Assembly: GCF_947507565.1 (NCBI RefSeq)
Contig: NC_089179.1
Coordinates: forward strand, 1,240,681 to 1,304,680
Length of the DNA stretch: 64,000 bases
Direction: 5' to 3'
From: Oscarella lobularis
Lineage: Eukaryota; Porifera; Homoscleromorpha; Homosclerophorida; Oscarellidae
This document shows, piece after piece, positions 10,688-22,852 of the stretch. Below the pieces are notes generated by a model, which was given only the letters and a program-made list of their open reading frames with translations, did not search any database and was not told where the DNA came from. Position numbers and translations under genes: made by a program. Numbering within the stretch: the first letter of the stretch is position 1; each line of letters opens with the position of its first letter.

Positions 10688-13600
10688 ATGGTCGAAGAAG
10701 TCGTTTCGCGTCTTGACGACCTGGTACGAATTCGTTGCTAGTTCATACGTAGTCTCGACGCATTTTTCAAGGCTGTAGATGATCGTCGCGGCTCGCGATG
10801 GGCGTAAGAGTTCGACACGAATGCAAACAAACACTAGGGTGATGTTTCCTCCAGCACGGGACTCGTTTACGACGAATTGATGACGCGCCACGAGAACACC
10901 CTGAACCCGTGAGCTCGTTCGGCGCGTGCACCCGAAATTTTTTTTCGCAAAATGGTTTTCAAAGATGGCATCCGGAAACGCCCGAACGAATTCGACGAAT
11001 TTGGCAGGCACTGGAGGAAAGCGGATGCGTTCGACAGTGCACGAGACTTCCGGTGCATAAATTCAATTTTAGTGTTGTCTCTTTTGAAGAAGCCCACTTC
11101 ACTTCGTAGATACGACGCGCTTCAACGGAGGAAATCGCTCTGCAACATCAGTGCGTGCTTAAAAAAGGCACCGCGACTGCAGTGCTAAGGCTCCTTTGCG
11201 CGTAGGGCGTTTCATATTGAGGATATGAAGGCAACGGCTAAAATGAGTGAGGCCAAACTGCAGCAGCTTGGAGACAAATATGATTCCGTTTACCTGAATA
11301 AAGTACAGCTGATGAGATTGAGCATGACTTTTTTTTAAGAATTTACTTTGACTAGTTTTCATATGACTGCGCTCTTCTGTCGCTCGGCGGCACCCTGGCT
11401 CTGACGCAGGCAGTTCTTGACAATGAGGTGCTGTACGATTCAGCATTGAGTTCTGATATCTTACTGACCGATTTAGGTTCTGAATGGTATGGCTGTTGTA
11501 AGGCCGCCTGGTCATCATGCCGAGCAGCACTGTTGTGCTGGATTTTGCCTTTTCAATAACATTGCAATTGCTGCCAAGTGGGCGAAGGAGAATCGCGGAG
11601 TGAAAAAGTCAGAAAATATTTTATCACAAATGTATTTATATCTAAGTTGGGTTTCTTGTTTGCAGGATTCTTATTGTTGATTGGGACGTTCACCATGGAA
11701 ATGGGATTCAACATATGTTTGAATCGGATCCAACGTACTGCTTCCTACTACCTTGTCTATTTATGAGACCTTGTTGACTTTTCAGCGTTCTTTACTTTTC
11801 CACTCACCGCTACGACTATGGAAGATTCTATCCCGGAAGTCCTGATGCCAACTACGATCAAATTGGAAAGAGAAAAGGAACAGGATTCAACATCAACGTT
11901 CCATGGAATACTGTAAGACAAGTACTGCACAAGTTTTAGTCATTTTTTATTCTGCAATGGAAAGGCTCAAATGGGTGACGGCGACTATTTAGCTGCCTTT
12001 AGTCACATTCTCATGCCAGTGGCACGAGAGGCAAGTGCCAGAATGGCATTCCTTTTCAGCCTAATCGTTCCTTTAGTTTTCTCCTGATCTCGTCTTTGTT
12101 TCCTGTGGATTTGACGCTGCTGTGGAAGATCCTCTGGCAAGAGAAGACAAATCGCATACCTGTACGCGCTTGTTTACGTTTGCTCACTTACTAGGGTCGT
12201 TGCTGCGTGACTCCTGACGGATACGCTCACATGATGCATCAACTGATGAGTCTCACCAACGGCAGAGTGGTAGTCATGTTAGAAGTGAGTTATTTTACTG
12301 TTGCGAGAGTAAAGTGTAGAGCTGTTTCTTTTCAAGGGTGGTTACAATTTATCGTCTATTTCACAATCTGCTGTTGCCTGCGTGAAAATCCTGCTTGGTA
12401 ATAATCCGCCCAAGATGGATCCAGTTTTTCCTTGTCCAAGGCAAGGAGTGATAGCTTCCTGTGCGAGTTATGCTTTATTTCCTGCTTTAGTGCTCTAGAA
12501 TCGATTCGAAATGCAATGGATGCTCATGCTCCTTACTGGAAGGGCCTCAACGTTCGAGGTAATAGTCAATCTCTTTGTTCTGCTGTTGCTTAGGCTGTAG
12601 TTTTAGGGTCTGTCACTTCAGCAACAGCGGATCCAGATGTTTCAGAAGATGGAGCGGGTGCTGTTGCCTCGGGTGGTTCAAGTGACGATTCTAAGGTACT
12701 GTAGTCGCTTTGAATAGAATAAAATATGTTTTCCCTGCTCCGATTGGCTCATTCATAAGGAACTTGTAGCGCACGTTCCGCTATGCCCGTATAGAAGCAG
12801 GGCTATCACCTAGATTTTGCTGACCAAGCTTATTGTCGTTACTACGCATCCGTTCGCTTTTTGCCTCCAAATAACGATCAAATGTCTTTAGAATAGACTC
12901 ACAATGCACTTCGCGGCCGATTTTTCGTCTCTACTCGCTCGTATGAGGCATTTGTCATGCGTTACACTGACATCATATGTAGCGTGACAGGGCGTGCCTT
13001 TCGTACGTGGCACGCGTTATATTGTCGTTTTTTTCGCGTTTCTAGATTGATTTGCGACAAAATTCATTTGTTTTTGTTGTCAGAAACGTATTTGCGGCCG
13101 ATTAAGAGTGTTTTTTTGTGTGCATAGCTGCAGTTGAAGTGACCCAGGCAGGGTTGTTATATATATACCCAGCGTTTCCATATACTTATCAGTAGCAGGA
13201 GCATGAGCTCTTGGCTAGGATAGAAGGGAGTTGGAAACTCTCCCCAAGGGTTTGACCATCACGGCCCGGTGGCCGGTCATTCTCCTCACTTGACAACGGC
13301 TCCGGCCCTCCTAGTCCATTAGCTCCGCTGCGCCTGTGAGATACCTCTGATACCGGATAAACCTCCATAGCACCGTCTTCCGTGTGGTTTGTATCAAGTG
13401 TCGTAACTTTTTTAATTTTTTAAAAGTTTGGTACGTGCAAGAGACGCGTTTTTTTTGACCTTTTAACGGTCAAACTACGCGAAAGGGGCCCCGGTTCCGA
13501 TTTTGATCATACCCAAAAACTAAATTGTATATAACTATATTTGAACCCGTTGAGTGTGAAGAAATATTTCGTACAACTAGAAGACTACTATTGCGGAGTT

Positions 13601-14117
13601 ACTGAAGAACATCACATCTGACGACGACGTACGACTATATATGTGAATGAAAAGTTTGAACTAGTACTCTTTTACAGGCGACATTATATGCAATCCAACC
13701 ACTGGCTTGGTGCCCTCATTTGCCCGAAGTGGCTCCTGTTCCGCGTCAAGGCATCAACGTCAAGGATCCGTGCACAGTTTGCGGTGATGTCATTGAAAAT
13801 TGGATCTGTTTGCGCTGTTACAAGGTCAACTCTCAATTAATTCATTGTTCTCCTATGAACCGAGTGTTTGCTGCAGGTAATGTGCAGTCGGTACGCCAAC
13901 GAACACATGATAAAGCACAGTTCGGACGAAGATCATCACGTTGTGCTCAGCTTTTCAGACTTGTCAGTGTGGTGCTACGCGTGTGATAACTACGTGGATA
14001 ATGAGGTGACATGCACGTGAAGTAGCATCCTAGGGCTAAAGAGTGCTTCCTTAGATGATCAGGGCAGCTAAACAGTCGGCTCATCAAAGCAAGTTTGGAG
14101 AAGAAATGCCCTTCTAA
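10688..14117 (+). CDS. HDAC6: HDAC6-type histone/tubulin deacetylase with ZnF-UBP
   Basis: Class IIb Zn-dependent deacetylase. A short first exon (10688-10723, [12 protein letters not shown]) splices in phase to [18 protein letters not shown], then [20 protein letters not shown]. Catalytic motifs are intact: [27 protein letters not shown] and an EGGYNL tyrosine. After about 1 kb of intron (12.7-13.7 kb) comes a Zn[40 protein letters not shown], ending KFGEEMPF, the typical HDAC6 C terminus. The ZnF-UBP binds free ubiquitin C termini and targets aggresomes in HDAC6. Only one deacetylase domain is present instead of two. The first exon is the least certain part. The stop is TAA 14115-14117. Confidence 0.85.
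13137..13252 (+). repeat. Copy 2 of the same dispersed repeat (HDAC6 intron)
   Basis: Blocks TTGAAGTGACCCAG, TTATATATATACCC and GATAGAAGGGAGTTGG occur in the same order and similar spacing as in the KSR intron. It lies in the long HDAC6 intron, which otherwise shows no coding signal. Confidence 0.5.
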
Positions 14118-14247
14118 AGTGTATGCGGCGGGTTGCGTTTGCTTTTTGCTTTTTGTTTTTTTTCGAACTTCCAAAATTTGCCAATGATTTAATTTGTCAA
14201 CTTGTTTTAGCTCAATGATATTTCTGCTGTACACGTGTTTAGTGTGA

Positions 14248-16083
14248 ATGCGCATGCCCCTACCGAAGAAAATGGCCACGCCAGAGCAGAAGCAGTACGT
14301 AAAATCGCTTCTCGAACAGCAGGGCATTACGAGAGAAATACTCCTATCGTGTTTCGACGACGAGCCTTTTCCCGTCGAAGCGACGTTATTGCACGCAGGC
14401 GAGAAACGCAAGCTAACCGACGCCGCCGAAGGGCCGTCGAAGACGCGAAATCTCACCGAAGAGGACCAGCAGCTCGTCGAAGAGCTCTGCAGGTCAGTCG
14501 TTGATTTAAAAAAGGGACCTTGCGCCTCTCTCCCCTACTAGTTGATATCCTTGTTCCATTTTTGATTTTAACGAAAACCAACCCGGACCCACTGCACGCG
14601 TTCGTTGCGTTCGATTTCGCCTGCTCGAAGCGCCGACGCGCCGGCGAAATCCAACATGGCGGCGACAGGTTCTTCGCCGTTTTCTCCCTCTCCTTCTTCC
14701 CCAAATATGCGCGTGTTTATATTGAAATTCTTCTCTCTCTTTCGCTTCGATAGACACGATCCGATTATCGCGGCGAAAATCATTCACGCGTACATTCACA
14801 AGCACGGCGTGCTCCAGCGCGACATCGTCAACGCGACGTCACTGAGTCAGAGCCACCTATCGCAGCACCTCAACAACGGCACGTCAATGAACTTAGCAAA
14901 GCGACGCAAACTCTACGAATGGTACGTCGAAGATCAGCGAACGTACGGACGCGGTGAGAGAGAAAAGAAATCGAGTCGCGTATATAGTACGATTGCTCTC
15001 CTAGGCTTGGATTCAAGTGTATCGTTCGCTTCGGCCGTGTCGTCCGCATCAGAATCCGGGAACGCTGTAGCGGCGGCAGCGGCGGCGGTCACGCCCACGA
15101 GCGGAAGCAGCAGATCGTCTCGAACGCGATCGCAAGCGCGTCGAACCAAAGTGAAATGGTGCAACGAAGCGCTGAAAGTTCTCAACGACGCCTATCGGCT
15201 GAATCCTCGACCGGACAAGGAGACTCGAGTTGAGCTCGTGCGAAAGTGCGCCGCGTTGGAGGCGGAGCATTTGGAGCAGAAAATGTCCGTGCCCGGTTCC
15301 GAGACGCCGGACGTGCTCACCGTCGTCACCGAAGAGCGCGTGCTCACGTGGTTTGCGAATAAACGAAAGGACGAGTTGCAGCGAAATCGGTTGCAGCAGG
15401 CGGAAGCTGCTGTTAGATTGGCGGCAACGGCTCAGCCTCATCTGCATCAAAGTAGAGAGTGTTATTGTATATAGATATATTAGGTACTATTTCTTTTTTG
15501 TCTAGTGTTGAGTGATACGGTGCAGGTGGACGGGATTCAGGGGGGTTCTGAGCCTCAGCACGTGCTTCTCGTTCAGACGACTCCTGCTGGTGGAGTGCCT
15601 GGTGGAACACCTCAGTATGTTCAAGTTGCCATTGAGACGTCGCACGCTTCGACGACAGGGACGTCGTTTATCGTCCAGAATCCAATACCTGTGTCATCGA
15701 GTCGGTCATCTGATTCTACTCCTGGTGCTACTTACGTCGTTGAGTCGGCCATGTCTGGCCACGTGACTACACCAGTGCAACAGGATATGACTGTTGCTGC
15801 GGAAACGGTAGAGGTGACGACTGCTGAAGTCGAGTCGACGTCTGCGGCCGCCGCATCTGTTGTCGTTGGCGTGGAGACAGAAGTACCGATGGAAGGCGCG
15901 CCAATTGCTCAGATAACGGAAGAGGTGGTCACTGGTGCACGCGAGGGAGACACAAATGGTATAGCACAGGAACGCGAAGGTGAGCAACGATTGCAGCAGA
16001 ATGGCAACGAAAAAGACGACAGGATGGTCACTACAGTGGTAACACAGGTGCTTGATGCTTCGATTAGCGAAGGAGATCAATGA
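14248..16083 (+). CDS. HNF1: HNF1-type POU-homeodomain transcription factor
   Basis: Sequence-specific nuclear transcription factor. An N-terminal dimerisation-like helix (TPEQKQYVKSLLEQQGITRE) is followed by a spliced POU-specific domain (HDPIIAAKIIHAYIHKHG ... LSQSHLSQHLNNGTSM ... LYEWYVEDQR) closely resembling HNF1. The divergent homeodomain (RRTKVKWCNEALKVLNDAYR) has the long loop between helices 2 and 3 that is diagnostic of HNF1, then recognition helix VLTWFANKRKDEL. The C-terminal part (15505-16083) is Thr/Val/Glu-rich and resembles an activation domain. The alternative start at 14272 (MATPEQ) is equally possible. A 51-nt stop-free intron (about 14955-15005) has clear GT/AG ends, so this stretch can be read through. 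Stop TGA 16081-16083. Confidence 0.85.
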
Positions 16084-16407
16084 GAAGTGAGGCAATTTGG
16101 GAGAGCGCGCGCGCGCAAGAGAGAGAGAGAGAGAGAGAGAGACATAGAAAAAAATTAGAAACCGTGCTACTGTACATTAGTGTGTACATGCGTGTCTCTG
16201 TATACCCCCTCTTCCTCTGTGTCATCTAGTAGTACTAAAAGAACGGAATTTGTACATGGGGGTGAGCGTCTCTTGATAGATAGATATTTTCGGAGAAGAT
16301 ATTTTTGGAGAAGGCCACCGCTATCTGTTACTATGACAACAACAAAAAACTTAAACGCACAAAAGTCAAAACAGAAAAGAAATAAGCTAAGACAGATAAT
16401 TTCATTT
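16084..16407. other. Spacer between convergent HNF1 and MFSD10 with (GA)n microsatellite
   Basis: About 320 bp. It holds a GC/GA-rich microsatellite around 16104-16142 and then AT-rich sequence likely to be 3' UTR. No gene seen. Confidence 0.6.
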
Positions 16408-17826
16408 TTAAGAACTTCTACTAAGCATTGCTAAAGGTATGAGTAAAAGGACGGCGCCACCCACATAGCAAGTGACAGAATCGATGCTCCAGTACACAGT
16501 GCACGCCGCCACTGGGCCGAGGGCTCGCGACAGCGCTCCCAGCGATCTCAGTATTCCCATCAACGTGCCCTTCTCATCGTCATTGCCGAATTGAGAGACA
16601 ACTGACGTGATGCTTGGCACGACAGTACCAGCGCCAAATGAATACAACGCCAAGCCGGCATAGAGCAGAGGCGCACCATGAGCGAATGCCACCATGACAA
16701 TACCTGGTATGAGAACGACAATTCCTTGGCACGCCGTTTTCATTTCTGATCCAGGCGGTCGGCGTCGTAGGTATCCTCCTTGGACTGCAATCATGATGAT
16801 GCCGATGTAGAGAAACATTTTCCCCTGCTCCATGCCCGTGTAGTGAAATCGGTGGTGAGTGAGAAAGGTGAGCGAATATTCGAGACCAGAGAAGAGAAGC
16901 AGGAAGAGAAAGTAGGCGACGCCGAGCAGTCGTACGCGTTTGTGTTGCGACGCCGAAAGACTACTGACGGCGTCAAAACGAAACAAATTGACGGGATTGA
17001 TGAGATTCGTCGTCACGTCGGCAAACGACGATCCAAGCGACTTGGCACGCTTTTCGCTGGGAAGGGTCTCGTCGAAAAGAAGCCAGAGCAGAACGAAACC
17101 AAGTGCAGTGAGACACAGTGCAAAGAGTGCGGGATTGGAAAACGGATACGATTCGGAAGTGACGTCGATCGACTTAGGCGAATAGCGCGAGAAGAGTGCG
17201 CCGAGCATTGGACCGATGAGAAAACCAAAGCTGAACGCCACTCCGATGACGGCCATGCCACGTGAGCGCGTCTTCGCCGACGTCACGTCGGCGACGATAG
17301 CCGTGCAAAGGCTCACGTTCCCTTTACTGAGCCCGCCGACGACGCGCGCCACGACGAAAAGGCCGAAATCGTTAGACGCGGCCCAAATGACGTAGGAAGC
17401 GCCCACGCCCACGATCGAGCCGAGCAGAATGGGTCGACGACCGTAGACGTCCGATAGGGCGCCAATTGCAGGCGACGCGACGAATTGCAGCAGGGAGAAG
17501 AGAGAGCCGATTAGACCACCGAGAAGAACGATGTCGTAGCGTTCCGTATCCGGAGCGCCGATTAGATGCTTGAAATGTCGCACGCGACTCAGTACGGCGC
17601 CGTAGAGGCCGTCGCCGCTCGCCTTTCGACCGTAGTATTCGAGAATCGACGGCATTAGGGGAAGGATGCACGTGAAGCCGATCAAATCGACGAGAAGCGA
17701 CGCGAATATGACGATGATCGCCTTGTGCGCGCGCTTTGCGCGCTCCTTTTCTTTTGCTGCATCCTCCGCCGCCGACGATTCGTCAACCGGCGGCTCGGCA
17801 ACGGTTCGCGATCGAATCTCGGCCAT
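16408..17826 (-). CDS. MFSD10: Major facilitator superfamily transporter MFSD10 (TETRAN-like)
   Basis: Single-exon 12-TM transporter, about 470 residues. The cytoplasmic N terminus is followed by IIVIFASLLVDLIGFTCILP. MFS signatures: GALSDVYGRRPILLGS (loop 2-3), GGLSKGNVSLCTAIVADVTS and GMAVIGVAFSFGFLIGPMLG match MFSD10 almost block by block, as do SGLEYSLTFLTHHRF and GTLMGILRSLGALSRALGPV in the C-terminal half. MFSD10 effluxes organic anions in vertebrates. The ATG at 17826 was chosen; the frame extends three codons upstream without an ATG. Lack of introns contrasts with neighbours. Divergent from DIS3L, 92 bp between ATGs. Confidence 0.9.
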   Translation of the reverse strand: MAEIRSRTVAEPPVDESSAAEDAAKEKERAKRAHKAIIVIFASLLVDLIGFTCILPLMPSILEYYGRKASGDGLYGAVLSRVRHFKHLIGAPDTERYDIVLLGGLIGSLFSLLQFVASPAIGALSDVYGRRPILLGSIVGVGASYVIWAASNDFGLFVVARVVGGLSKGNVSLCTAIVADVTSAKTRSRGMAVIGVAFSFGFLIGPMLGALFSRYSPKSIDVTSESYPFSNPALFALCLTALGFVLLWLLFDETLPSEKRAKSLGSSFADVTTNLINPVNLFRFDAVSSLSASQHKRVRLLGVAYFLFLLLFSGLEYSLTFLTHHRFHYTGMEQGKMFLYIGIIMIAVQGGYLRRRPPGSEMKTACQGIVVLIPGIVMVAFAHGAPLLYAGLALYSFGAGTVVPSITSVVSQFGNDDEKGTLMGILRSLGALSRALGPVAACTVYWSIDSVTCYVGGAVLLLIPLAMLSRSS

Positions 17827-17918
17827 TCGAAGCAAGAAAGGATATCCGGGGTGTCGCGGGTGTGTCGACGAAAGAAGCCAAACGCCGCCGGCGATCCTTT
17901 CCGCCTTTGTCCCCCAAA
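17827..17918. promoter_or_regulatory. Probable bidirectional promoter (MFSD10 / DIS3L)
   Basis: 92 bp between divergent start codons; GC-rich, with CCGCC blocks and no TATA box. Inferred from layout. Confidence 0.45.
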
Positions 17919-20900
17919 ATGGCGACCGAGCGGAAGGAGAAGATCCTGCGACTTGGGAGTCGCAGTAAGGGCGTTGTCAACGTTGTTCGAGAGCACTACC
18001 TTCGAGACGACGTCGTCTGTTCGTCAGAATTGCTTCCTGAAACCGTTCGAGGTATGTAGAGCTATTTATTTTGCACGCATACCTACTTCACTGCAGAGAA
18101 AAGGCCTTGCCTGCCAGCCGATGTCACTCATTACATCGTCCCTGATTGCAAGGTTTTTTTTCCTGGCAAATGCGTTTCCTAACACTTTTGTATTGTTGTT
18201 TTTCAGTCGATTAAACATTATTTTGAAATATTTGATTTGCCCGAATTTTCCGGATTGATTGTCACTCAGACGGCGATGAACTACGTTCGCTTTCTGAAAT
18301 CGTATATTTTATATTTTGTCACCTAATAGATTTAGATTAAGCACAGATCCAGTCGCAATTTTTATCTCAAAATTCGTCAACACGTGTCTGATTTGCGAAG
18401 GCAGTGGGTAGTCTTCAGTAATGAGCACTGCAGGCATTGTTACGATGACCGACAGCCCAATGAACCAGTGGACTATTGGGAAACGAGGTGTCTTCAAAAT
18501 ACCGACTATTGCTTAGTTTGAATTAAGAGCGTATTTTTTTGTCACTTCTAGACTCGTTCACCTTGCCTGTTCATACCTGTACGAATTGTTTGAAGGGAGA
18601 ATGCCTATAGTGATGATATGTGACAATGCTGAAGTGAGCTTCGTGGAATCAATTTATATGCGTTCGTCCAAGACTGTTTTTTTCCTACTGTAACAGTTTG
18701 TTGCGACGTTCAAAAGTGCTACCTTGGGAGTTTTTATTCTGTCAATGCGCGACTACCTGATGACTTTTTGGTCGGACTTGGCACCTGCTCACGAACTGTG
18801 GGACTCATTGAGCCTCAGTCTGTCTGAACAGCAGAATGTCCACAGCGGTTTGTTACACTGAAAACAAAACTCTTGTTTATTGAAAAATTATGTAGAAAAG
18901 AGGACAATTCGACTAAGCGGTGGCTCGTCAAGAGAGCGTCAGTACTGCGATCACTTAGGCATAGATGAACTAGAGGCAGGAATTAAATCTGTGAGAGAAT
19001 TTTTCTCGCGTTTTCTACCACTGATAGTGGCTTGCGACTTAGGGTCGGTATCTTCTGGGTCGTTTGAAAGTGAGCAAACACAGGCCCCAGCACGAGGCTC
19101 AGGTTTACATTCACAGGTATCCTGAAATGAATTCCGACACGCAAAAACAAATAAGAAAAGCAAATCTTTCTTTAGCGAGTCTTCTAAGTTTGCTGAATTG
19201 AACGGTGCTGATGAACCGTTTGTTTTCGGACCTCAGCATAGGTGAGAACAAATCTTCGCCGCCAATTAAATTGTCGCAATGACTTGGGGGGATTGAACAG
19301 AAATCGTGCCATTCACCGCGACATGGTCGTTGTTGAGCTGCTTCCTAAATCGGCATGGGGACAAATGCGTCGCTCTCTCGTTTCTTCTGGTGCTGGAGCC
19401 GCGTGACATTCAACTATAATAATGACCTCGTGTTTTGGTCCTTCATTAGATAGCAGAGATGATGCAATAGGACGTGTGGTACCGTCGGCAAAGGTTGTTG
19501 GTATATTGCAGAGAAGCTGGCGTGAATACGTTGCATCGATTTCAGAAGAGGTTAGTGGCTTGATATTCTCAAATGCATTTGGCTACTAATTAATTAATTA
19601 ATTAATTAACTATGTTCTTAGAAGTTCGCTCATAGCAAAGGAGTAGAAAAGGTTAATTATTTGAATTGTGATAAATAGGTAAATAGTTTCTGTAGATATT
19701 GGTAGTACCATATGATATCAGGATCCCAAAGATAAGGATAACCACTCGACAAGCTGCTGTGTTGATAAATCAAAGGTAACAGACGTCAGACGTCAGACTG
19801 CTGATTGGTTACTGAAATCGTTTTATGGCTTTCCCAGAATAGTAGTTCGTATTGACTCGTGGGAGACGGACTCTCTTTATCCGAACGGTCATTTTGTGAA
19901 GTCTCTCGGACCCATTGGAAACGTGGATACGGAGACCGCCGTTATTCTCACAGAAAATGCAATCAAAGTCGGTCCTTTTAGCGAAAAGCAGGCACGAAAA
20001 ACAGCGAAAGAGGCGTGTTTTTTACTTTGTCATTGAATCCGATTGATAGATGAAGGAACTTCCAGTTAACACATCCGAAAATCCTTGGCAAGTAAGCGTC
20101 GAGGAGCAAGCAAAAAGAAGGGACCTCAGGTAGAGTAAATCACTACATTACGCTTCACTTTTCTACGCAAGACGTCTCTCCTCCAAAGGAAAAGTCATTT
20201 AATTTTCAGCATAGATCCAATTGGCTGCGAAGACGTTGACGATACGCTCTCAGTTAGGTAGTCGAATCCTTCGTTGTCTTGTTGCATTATCTAATCCCTT
20301 TCCTAAAGGCAACTGAGAAACGGCAACATTGAGCTAGGCGTTCACATTGCCGACGTGTCTTACTTCGTTCCACCTAATTCTCAAACGGATCTGGAAGCAA
20401 GAGCTAGGTTGGAAACTTTGAAACTTGGGTTTCAGCTCCTTCTGCATTGTGTACTATAGAGGTACGACTGTCTATCTCGCTGATCGCCGATATGACATGC
20501 TTCCGACCATTCTCAGCGCTGACCTATGTTCCCTTCTCGGCGGCGTTGATAGGTGAGGACGTACGGTAGAGAATTCGGTTACTGACTATTCTGTTATTCC
20601 CCCGTTTTCAGGTATGCCATGAGTGTTATTTGGGAACTGAACTCGGCTACCTACGACGTTAAGTCGGTCTGGTACGGTCGTACGCTTATCAAATCTGCAT
20701 ACAAGCTTTATTACGAGGCAGCTCAAGACATACTGAACGATCAAAAATCGATTGACGAGTATCTAGCTATGATTCCTGAGCTTCGAAACCTTCCGTCAGC
20801 TCAGATATCAAAAAAGTTGAATCAAAATTTGCATTTAGTTTGCACAATCTTATATCTCTTTGGCTAGATTGTCAGAGCTTCGTTGGTGCATTACGAAACT

Positions 20901-22757
20901 GACCGAAATTGCTCGTGTCTTACGAGAACGCAGGGACAACGTGGGAGCGTTGGAACTCGAGGGAGTTGAGGTGCGGGTTCAGATTGGCGAAAAGAATACC
21001 ATCGAAGATCTTGTCCTTAAAATCGTTTGTTATTATAAGCAGCTCTCGAGCAGATCTTCTACCAGTAATTTTGTCTATGTAGCCTTTGGAAGTTCACGAG
21101 ACGATCGCCGAGTGCATGATATTTGCCAATCACTGGGTTGCTAAGAGAATTGAAGAGTCATTTCCAACGCGTTCTTTGGTAAGGAGCCGTAGAAAATGAG
21201 TCATATTTTACCACGTCTTCTCCAGCTTCGTCGTCATCCCTCGCCAAGAAAAGAGGGATTTTCGCGAATGATTGAGTGGGCTCGTTCGAAGGGATTTGAC
21301 ATTGACGTTAGGTGACGAATAAGTTGAAATTGTAATTGACTTGACTGTTTTTCTCTTCTATTCAGCTCAAATAAAGCTTTAGCAGACTCGCTTGACAAGG
21401 CTGTAGATCCGAATGACCCTCAATTCAACAAGGTTACAACGTTTTCTTCTTTTTGAGTGACACCTCTCTTGTACCTTTTTTTTTGTTTTTCAGCTTCTTA
21501 GGACGTTGGCTATTCCGGCGATGTCTAGGGCTCTTTACTTTTCAACTGGGGCCATTTCGGAAGCTGATTTCTATCACTACGGTTAGCTGCTTCTCTTTGC
21601 ACCGTATCTGTGTATTCATGGAATTCGGCTTCGTTTCAGGGCTTGCATTAGACAGGTACACACACTTCACCTCGCCCATCAGACGATACGCTGATTTAGT
21701 GGTACAGTAAGATTCGTTTGGTACAAAAGAAGCCTGTTTTGGGAATTTTTCTGTTTAGGTGCACAGATTGCTTATGGCTGCCGTCAATTCGGATTGCTTC
21801 TCTTCTGAAGACCTATTGTCCAATGTTTCGTTGCAAGATCTCTGCAGTCACATTAATGAAAGGAACGAAGTAGGTCTTTGCGTTGGGCCAAGCTTTCTAT
21901 TAGAATAATGATCTCTGCCAGGCTTCGCAGTGTGCTCAAAGAGATTCAGTAGAAATGTTTAAGGCGCTGTACTTTCGAGGCCTTGAAGAAGATAGCGAAA
22001 AACGCGTCGCAGAGTGCATCGTCTTGAGTCTTTGGCAAGACGGCGTCGGCATTTTTATTCCAAAGTAGTAGTCTTTAGTTTGACGGCAGTCTTTTCAAAT
22101 CGCTGATGTACATAGATTCGGAATCAAGGGTCCTCTTTATCTCAAAAACAAGGAGGATCTCGTTGTTCAACCATCAACAGATGGAACGAACTCTGTTGTC
22201 TATGGTTCTGGTGCGTTTGGGGACGGCATACAAAAGCATTACATTAAATAATTTATTTATTTATTTAGGTTCATTGATTGAGCGAGGGGACGAAATTGAA
22301 ATCGTCACATTGGTTGGCACGTACAAATTCAGGCTGTTTGATCACTACAAGGCATGGACTTCTTCATCTGAGAAGCACTTTGATGACGTTTACTGTATGA
22401 CAGGTCAGAATATCCTTACAGTCATCTTCAGCTCACACTCCCTCTTTCCGCTTTGAGCTCTTGAGTCTCACTCCACTTCTTTCTTCAAGCAGTGCCACTC
22501 AGGCAACAGACAAGACAGATGTTGTTAAAGTAGGCGACACCAGTTCACTATACAACGTATTTCCTTCTCATCTCGCTTTTTCTCAGGAAATAAAAGACGA
22601 TGTTCTCGCCAGCAAAAAAGGAACCGGGAATAAAACGCCAGAGCCGTCTATACTACCATCTCTCAAGGCAGACTACGGACAGACATCAAGTGAGACGAGC
22701 CTCTACCATGTCCTGTCTCACTTTCACAGACTCGCGCTAACTGCCGACGACAAGTAA
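17919..22757 (+). CDS. DIS3L: DIS3-like exonuclease 1 (cytoplasmic exosome RNase II)
   Basis: 3'-5' exoribonuclease of the cytoplasmic exosome. About 20 small exons; start [20 protein letters not shown]. The N-terminal PIN-like region includes [21 protein letters not shown] and [12 protein letters not shown], aligned with DIS3L rather than DIS3. Cold-shock-like domains follow ([49 protein letters not shown]). The RNB catalytic centre is complete: [15 protein letters not shown] keeps the four acidic metal ligands, followed by [32 protein letters not shown] and [20 protein letters not shown]. The C-terminal S1 region ends with [19 protein letters not shown], like the DIS3L tail. Stop TAA 22755-22757. 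A (TAAT)n tract at about 19588-19612 lies in an intron. Confidence 0.9.
19588..19612 (+). repeat. (TAAT)n microsatellite in a DIS3L intron
   Basis: Six consecutive AATT-type tetranucleotide units, located in an intron between exons coding for the cold-shock region. Confidence 0.85.
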
Positions 22758-22852
22758 AAGCAGGCGGATCAGCATATTCTTGGATCTTTTTAATATATAC
22801 GACTTTTATTGGTTTCGACAGAAATGTATGAACGAACAAAAGTAAGATAGTC

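Noticed and set aside
16780-17265. 161-codon plus-strand ORF within MFSD10
   Set aside because: Antisense shadow of the intronless MFSD10 frame; highly charged, no domain.
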